NCBI RefSeq assembly: GCF_000732625.1
Contig: NZ_JPJI01000026.1
Coordinates: forward strand, 434,001-498,000
Length of the DNA: 64,000 nucleotides
Direction of reading: 5' to 3'
Origin: Nonlabens ulvanivorans
GTDB taxonomy: Bacteria > Bacteroidota > Bacteroidia > Flavobacteriales > Flavobacteriaceae
The position numbers and the translations under genes were made by a program. The notes beneath the pieces are model-generated. The model did no database searches. It saw only the letters and a list, made by a program, of their open reading frames with translations, and was not told where the DNA came from. Below, in pieces: positions 59,062-64,000 of this stretch. Within the stretch, counting starts at the first letter, position 1. Each line of letters opens with the position of its first letter.

Positions 59062-60603
59062 ATGAAAACATTAAGACTCATACTAGGCGATCAACTTAAC
59101 CACAAGCACTCGTGGTTTGATGATGATCAAGAAAATATCATTTATTTCATGGCCGAAATGCGTCAAGAAACAGATTATGTCACACATCATATACAGAAGG
59201 TAGTTGCCTTTTTTATGGCGATGCGTGGTTTTAATGAATGGATTAATGATCGCGGCTGGAACAGTATTTACTACCATCTCGATGATGATAAGAATAACCA
59301 AGATCTAGTAGAGAACCTCAACCAAATCATCAAGGAACAAAAGATTGAAAAGTTTGAATACTTAGCTCCAGATGAATACAGACTTGATCAACAGCTCAAA
59401 GAATTTTGTAAATCACTAGAAATCGAATGGCAAGGTTATGATACCGAACATTTTTTTACTAAAAGAAAAGACGTTGAGAAATTTTTTGAAGGTAAAAAGC
59501 GTATGACAATGGAGTACTTCTATCGAGACATGCGCAAGAAGCATCAAATCATGGTTGATGAAGATCTAGAACCTGAAGGTGGGAAATGGAATTATGACCA
59601 TAGCAATCGCAACCAGTGGAAAGGCGAAACTGATATACCACATGAGCGCGGTTTTAGAAAAGACGTTACTGCTATAGTAAAACTGCTCCATAAAGCAGAT
59701 GTCAAAACCATGGGACGCATCGATGAACACAACTTTAACTGGCCTACCACGAGACAAGATGGACTTGATGTATTAAATTATTTCTGTGAGAATCTTTTAA
59801 TAGAATTTGGTACTTATCAAGATGCGATGCACACTGATCAGCACTACTTATATCACTCTAGGTTAAGCTTTGCCATGAATTGCAAACTATTAAGCCCACG
59901 AGAAGTCATAGATGCTGTTTTGTCTCGCTTTCGCGAAAGCGGGAAACCAAAAATTGACATTTCACAAGTAGAAGGTTTTATAAGACAAATACTAGGATGG
60001 CGAGAGTATATGCGAGGAATATACTGGAAGGAAATGCCTAGCTATCAAAGTCAAAACCAACTAGAAAATCATAATAAGCTACCAGATTTTTACTGGACTG
60101 GAGAGACTAAGATGAACTGTTTAAGTCACTCTATTAATAACTCACTAGATAATGCATATGCTCATCATATTCAACGATTAATGGTCACCGGCAACTATAC
60201 GTTACTCACCATGACTGAGCCTAGTTATGTAGACGAATGGTATCTAGGTGTCTATATAGACGCTATAGAATGGGTAGAAATTACTAATACACGCGGCATG
60301 TCTCAATGGGCCGATGGCGGAATAGTCGCTACTAAACCTTATGTTTCTAGTGGTAGTTATATTAATAAAATGAGCAACTACTGTAAAGGATGTCATTACA
60401 AAGTATCTAAGAAGAATGCTGAGGATAATGCCTGTCCATTCAATTCTTTGTACTGGAATTTCCTAGATGAAAAAAAGGAATACTTTAAAGGAAATCACCG
60501 CATGGCCATGATGATGAATTTGTTGAAAAAAATGGATACTGAGAAATTAGAAGCGCATAAATCAAGAGCAAATAACGTTATTAAAAATCCTTACAATTAT
60601 TAA
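59062..60603 (+). CDS. Iron-sulfur bacterial cryptochrome/photolyase, (6-4) type
   Basis: A 513-residue protein of the FeS-BCP family (PhrB-like). It begins TLRLILGDQLNHKHSWFDDD. Four cysteines at 353, 441, 444 and 458 hold the 4Fe-4S cluster, and their spacing (88, 3, 14) matches PhrB nearly exactly. The FAD site lies in GNYTLLTMTEPSYVDEWYLG. This family uses a lumazine antenna and repairs (6-4) photoproducts. It completes a light-repair set with the DASH gene. A perfect palindrome copy encodes RFRES near residue 290. Confidence 0.93.
   Translation: MKTLRLILGDQLNHKHSWFDDDQENIIYFMAEMRQETDYVTHHIQKVVAFFMAMRGFNEWINDRGWNSIYYHLDDDKNNQDLVENLNQIIKEQKIEKFEYLAPDEYRLDQQLKEFCKSLEIEWQGYDTEHFFTKRKDVEKFFEGKKRMTMEYFYRDMRKKHQIMVDEDLEPEGGKWNYDHSNRNQWKGETDIPHERGFRKDVTAIVKLLHKADVKTMGRIDEHNFNWPTTRQDGLDVLNYFCENLLIEFGTYQDAMHTDQHYLYHSRLSFAMNCKLLSPREVIDAVLSRFRESGKPKIDISQVEGFIRQILGWREYMRGIYWKEMPSYQSQNQLENHNKLPDFYWTGETKMNCLSHSINNSLDNAYAHHIQRLMVTGNYTLLTMTEPSYVDEWYLGVYIDAIEWVEITNTRGMSQWADGGIVATKPYVSSGSYINKMSNYCKGCHYKVSKKNAEDNACPFNSLYWNFLDEKKEYFKGNHRMAMMMNLLKKMDTEKLEAHKSRANNVIKNPYNY
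59926..59941. repeat. 16-bp palindrome copy 16 (exact)
   Basis: Exact copy in the FeS-BCP photolyase gene, encoding RFRES. Confidence 0.9.
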
Positions 60604-60688
60604 CATAATTTAATGTGAATTCTGATTATATTAATAAATTCATAGAAGATTAGTTATAAATTAGTCTTGTAACCAATTAAACATTTAA

Positions 60689-60859
<171 letters not shown>

Positions 60860-60887
60860 TTAATCACTAACTAAAAAAAACAGAATC

Positions 60888-61028
60888 ATGATTAAAAAAT
60901 CAATCGTATTAGTAGCAGTTGCTTTATTTACCATATCAATATCTAGTTGTCGTGAAGAAAGCACTGGAGATAAAGTTGAAGACGCAGTTGAAAGCGTTGC
61001 AGATGACGTAGAAGATGCAGTAGACTAG
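60888..61028 (+). CDS. Small lipoprotein with acidic amphipathic tail, 46 residues
   Basis: MIKKSIVLVAVALFTISISS then Cys: a signal peptide with a lipobox (SSC). The mature part is only 26 residues, mostly a repeated pattern of acid and Val/Ala (KVEDAVESVADDVEDAVD) that can form an amphipathic helix. Similar tiny lipoproteins occur beside stress genes in Bacteroidota. It is followed by a clear terminator, so it is the last gene of a two-gene operon. Confidence 0.75.
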   Translation: MIKKSIVLVAVALFTISISSCREESTGDKVEDAVESVADDVEDAVD

Positions 61029-61048
61029 TTGTACTGTATATCATAAAC

Positions 61049-61079
61049 AAAAAGCCATTCTTTACAGAATGGCTTTTTT
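61049..61079 (+). terminator. Terminator after the small lipoprotein gene
   Basis: AAAAGCCATTCT pairs with AGAATGGCTTTT around a four-base loop (TTAC), followed by a T run. It converges with the minus-strand lipoprotein gene ending at 61103 and may serve both. Confidence 0.88.
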
Positions 61080-61102
61080 CTTAAGGCTATATTCAAAGGT
61101 TC

Positions 61103-61693
61103 TTATTGAACAACTAAATCAAATTCAACTTGCACATCAGTTTCCCCACCGGCATTTAATAATGTACCATCGTTAGGCTTTAAAGGCTCGTGTCTTAAGA
61201 CGATTGTTAAAGTTCCTGTGCCAGCTGCTCCGGTTGTGAAAGTAGTATCTAATCCTAGTGAATTACCATTTGCATCTGTGTCAACTTTTGCGACAGTAAG
61301 ATCTGTTATAGAATCGATGTAAAAAACTTCGTGTTCATCAGCTTCTTCTGCTACTTCCACAGTAATATCTTCTGCAGGTGATTCTAATTCATTTAAGAAT
61401 TTTATACTTCCGTCATAAACAGTGCTAGCCATTAAAGTTCCTGTTACTGTTTCTACTGGAGCTAATGGTCCTTCACCATCTGCGTCTACAGATGTAAATA
61501 CCACTACGTTAGTAGCATCTGTAGTACTAGTTAATGTGTATTCTACAGTGGTTATCACTTCTTCTTCATTTTCAGCGCTAATATCATCGTCGTTATCACA
61601 TGATGTAAATACTGCTGTTGCTGCTAGTAATCCTAGCACTTTAATTGCATTTGATCTCATTGTACTTGGGTTGATTGTGTTAATTGTTTTCAT
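61103..61693 (-). CDS. Lipoprotein partner of the right-edge TonB receptor
   Basis: A 196-residue lipoprotein: VLGLLAATAVFTSC with Cys followed by DNDDD. The ATG at 61693 gives an 11-residue lead; a second ATG at 61660 (MRSNAIKV) fits a standard signal better. The mature part is acidic and rich in beta strands (VEYTLTSTTDATNVVVFTSV, then TLTIVLRHEPLKPNDGTLL). It lies 47 bases after the TonB receptor in the same direction, so it probably acts as its surface-binding partner. Ligand unknown. Confidence 0.75.
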   Translation of the reverse strand: MKTINTINPSTMRSNAIKVLGLLAATAVFTSCDNDDDISAENEEEVITTVEYTLTSTTDATNVVVFTSVDADGEGPLAPVETVTGTLMASTVYDGSIKFLNELESPAEDITVEVAEEADEHEVFYIDSITDLTVAKVDTDANGNSLGLDTTFTTGAAGTGTLTIVLRHEPLKPNDGTLLNAGGETDVQVEFDLVVQ

Positions 61694-61740
61694 TGTTTAC
61701 TTAATTTACTTGTTTAATTAATTGTTATTATGGTTTATTA

Positions 61741-64000
61741 TTAAATATTATAGATGAATTGAAGCTGAATATCACGACCTATATCATCGGCATAAAATCG
61801 TTGTCTATTGAGATAGTTGCGATAATTAGTATTAAATATGTTAAACACACTTAACTTTAATAAGGACCTTTTAACCTTGGGATTTTTCTTTGAGAAAAAA
61901 CTATAACTCACGCCTGCATTCCATAAACTATAGGCTGATGGTGGTTGAGAAATGTTAACTTCACGCATTTCAAAACCACCTGTTTCTAACGGAACATTCA
62001 CCTCATAATCATTATCTGGAAAACGTGTTTGTTCAAGAGTGGTTTGATTAGTCAAATGAAAGTCTAATCCAATATTTATAGCATTAAACCAAGTTATTGT
62101 GTTACTAAACTGCGCTGGCGGCATATCTATAAGTGCCTCATTTGCATCCACATCTGTCCCATGTATATATGAAAATTGCGAGTTAAAATTTAAAAGCCTT
62201 TGTTGATTACTGTTTAGTCCACCTTCTTCGGTCACATCAGCTTCTTTTTTAGCAAACACATCGTAGCTAGCACTTACATCTATTCCTAATAAACGTGCAT
62301 CCAACTGTTCATACTGATAAACTGGAAATGCTCCTCGTGTTGTTGTCTCAATAGATGTAGGTACTAATTGAATAAAATCATTTACTAAGTTCAAGTAAGG
62401 ATTTAGTTCTAGATCTAGATTTTTGTGATTGAAATGAAATGTAGTATTAAGTTTATAAGACTGTTCTTTCGCCAAGTCCAATCTTCCTAGTTCAATCGTT
62501 GCTAGCGCATGATGCAATCCATCACTAAATAACTCACTAGGATTAGGCGCACGATTTGCCGAACTTAAATTAACCGCGATATCATAATGGTCATTAAAGA
62601 AATATTTAGTCCCAACTGTAAATGCATACAGACCGTAGTCTAAAATAGGATTTGTAAGCAGCTGATTTCCTTCTGTCCTTCTTTCAAATTGTGGAAATTG
62701 CTCATCATAGCCCAAACTTTCCCAGCGAGTTTGAAAATAAAATTTATCAGCATCAATTTTATAGGAATCGAGTCTCAAACCAGCATCAATAATCCAATTA
62801 TCCTTAAGTTGATGATTAATACTAATGTAAGCTCCAACTTTAGTAGCATCATAATCTGGAATTAAGCGTCGCACACCAGTATTAGCATCTGGAGTATTAA
62901 CTTGATACATACCATCAAGACCTACATTAATAGTGGTAGTTTTATTTGAGTCAAACAACATGTTTATTGCGGCGATATGTGTCATCAAATCCATATCTAG
63001 CGATGCTCTACCAGCATTACTTCCTCGCCGTATATCATATTCCTTTCGGTTATTGAACTGCAAAGAATAATCTGCTTCTAGCTTTCCTAAACCTGCAAAC
63101 CTTTTAAAAGAACTAAGTCTTAAACTGTGATGTGCTACCTCTTGTCTAGGCACATCTATATCATAGGTAAAATCATTAATAACTGTAGGTACACCAGAGT
63201 TTATACTGCGCACTAAATCGGCAGCATTACCTATATGTGAAGCTCTTAAAATTCCTAAAGACGATTCGTAATAAGAATATTTTAAATCTGCTCCATATTC
63301 AAATGTCTTAAATCCCAATCCCAAATTAAATGCTGCTGTCTCACTACCCGTATTACTTAGAACATAATCTGGCGCATCATAATCGCCTAACCGTTTATAT
63401 GTCAAAGTAGCTTGTTGATACCAGCCAGATTTACGATAATTATTGATGGATCCTGTAATAGAGCCACCTCGTCCATTTGTTTGTAATTGACTAATGATAG
63501 ATCCTGATAAGGTATCTTTTGAAATAATTCTTGCTGGTTCTATAACTATTGTTCCACCTATCGCATCACCACCATATCTTAAAGCACTTGCTCCTTTAAT
63601 AACTTGTATACTATTTGCCGTATTAACGTCTATATTAGGCGCGTGCTCGATTCCCCATTCTTGATCTTGTTGACGGATTCCATCATGCACAATTGCCACT
63701 CTACTTCCGTAAAGACCATGCACCACAGGCTTAACGACACTATTACCTGTTTTTAATGAACTGACTCCAGCAACACTAGTTAGAGCATCGCCTAAAGTTG
63801 CTCCACTAAAGTTTTGCAATATCTCTTTCTTAATGCGTGTTGTTGCTTGTGTATTTGAGTGATCATCATGTACATCTGCAATAACTTGAATGGTCTGCAG
63901 GTCCTCGACATGATGTTCTAGCAATATTTCAATTTTTTGCGAGCCTGTCAGGTCAACTGTAATTTTCTTAGGCTCACAATCGATATGAGCTATTGATAAA
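61741..64000 (-). CDS. TonB-dependent receptor, N-terminus beyond the window
   Basis: The reading frame is open to the right edge, so the start is not in the window; about 752 residues are visible. The visible N-terminal part (IDCEPKKITVDL) looks like the end of a carboxypeptidase-like domain. Next comes the plug: NFSGATLGDALTSVAGVSSL, KPVVHGLYGSRVAIVHDGIR, EWGIEHAPNIDVNTANSIQV and GASALRYGGDAIGGTIV. The barrel ends in DDIGRDIQLQFIYNI. The HGLYGSRV...EHAPNID pattern resembles ZnuD-like and other metal receptors of Bacteroidota; metal uptake is a weak inference. Confidence 0.9.
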   Translation of the reverse strand, partial: LSIAHIDCEPKKITVDLTGSQKIEILLEHHVEDLQTIQVIADVHDDHSNTQATTRIKKEILQNFSGATLGDALTSVAGVSSLKTGNSVVKPVVHGLYGSRVAIVHDGIRQQDQEWGIEHAPNIDVNTANSIQVIKGASALRYGGDAIGGTIVIEPARIISKDTLSGSIISQLQTNGRGGSITGSINNYRKSGWYQQATLTYKRLGDYDAPDYVLSNTGSETAAFNLGLGFKTFEYGADLKYSYYESSLGILRASHIGNAADLVRSINSGVPTVINDFTYDIDVPRQEVAHHSLRLSSFKRFAGLGKLEADYSLQFNNRKEYDIRRGSNAGRASLDMDLMTHIAAINMLFDSNKTTTINVGLDGMYQVNTPDANTGVRRLIPDYDATKVGAYISINHQLKDNWIIDAGLRLDSYKIDADKFYFQTRWESLGYDEQFPQFERRTEGNQLLTNPILDYGLYAFTVGTKYFFNDHYDIAVNLSSANRAPNPSELFSDGLHHALATIELGRLDLAKEQSYKLNTTFHFNHKNLDLELNPYLNLVNDFIQLVPTSIETTTRGAFPVYQYEQLDARLLGIDVSASYDVFAKKEADVTEEGGLNSNQQRLLNFNSQFSYIHGTDVDANEALIDMPPAQFSNTITWFNAINIGLDFHLTNQTTLEQTRFPDNDYEVNVPLETGGFEMREVNISQPPSAYSLWNAGVSYSFFSKKNPKVKRSLLKLSVFNIFNTNYRNYLNRQRFYADDIGRDIQLQFIYNI

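Noticed and set aside
63922-63924. TTG at 63924 as the start of the right-edge TonB receptor
   Set aside because: The frame stays open to the window edge and the upstream residues look like a normal N-terminal domain, so the true start lies outside.

Overview
This window is AT-rich DNA from a marine-type Flavobacteriaceae (Bacteroidota), probably close to Nonlabens or Dokdonia. The evidence is: a DUF4295-rpmG-rpmB cluster beside ftsY; several promoter -10 (-7) boxes of the form TAnnTTTG with very short leaders and no Shine-Dalgarno pattern; lipoproteins beginning SCDNDDD; TonB receptors with carboxypeptidase-like N-terminal domains; and an imelysin/HTTM/TonB operon. The genus is an inference. 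No rRNA, tRNA, CRISPR array, insertion sequence or phage gene was seen, and no gap between genes exceeds 300 bases.

Region A (left edge to 33788, all on the minus strand) is one very large surface-polysaccharide locus. Transcription runs from wza (33788) through wzc, the ABC permease wzm, a pyruvyl transferase and the ABC ATPase wzt with a C-terminal extension. It then passes about 19 glycosyltransferases of GT2, GT4 and exostosin type and leaves the window at the left edge. Embedded modules are a DegT aminotransferase plus a PglD/NeuD-type acetyltransferase, wecB, an SDR epimerase, a serine-acetyltransferase-like enzyme, and a nonulosonate (sialic acid/KDN-like) module. That module pairs a short NeuB lacking the SAF domain with a CMP-sugar synthetase fused to a HAD phosphatase. 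A PP-loop enzyme of unknown job lies beside it. The product is probably a long, acidic, variable capsule or lipopolysaccharide O-chain exported by the ABC transporter. A fragment of a duplicated glycosyltransferase (18790-18846) records past gene shuffling.

Region B (34034 to 49269) is core genome. It holds an ABC-F ATPase, a methyltransferase, a LolD/MacB-like ATPase with a tiny overlapping membrane protein, a TlpA-type thioredoxin, rimO, unknown membrane proteins, an amidase, ftsY, DUF4295, rpmG, rpmB, and an operon guaB-FAH hydrolase-Hpt-cinA.

Region C (49270 to 64000) is transport and light response. A DUF4856 lipoprotein, an imelysin lipoprotein, an HTTM membrane protein and a FecA-like TonB receptor form an apparent iron-uptake operon, with a hairpin terminator in its middle. 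Next come a flavin reductase, a DUF2256 zinc protein, a DASH-type cryptochrome and an iron-sulfur (6-4)-type photolyase, then two small stress-type envelope proteins. Last is a TonB receptor, cut by the right edge, with its partner lipoprotein.

The most striking feature without a ready explanation is a 16-bp perfect palindrome, CGCTTTCGCGAAAGCG. It occurs 16 times (8 exact, 8 with one mismatch), mostly inside genes on both strands. There it always writes one of three peptides: LSRKR, RFRES or AFAKA.
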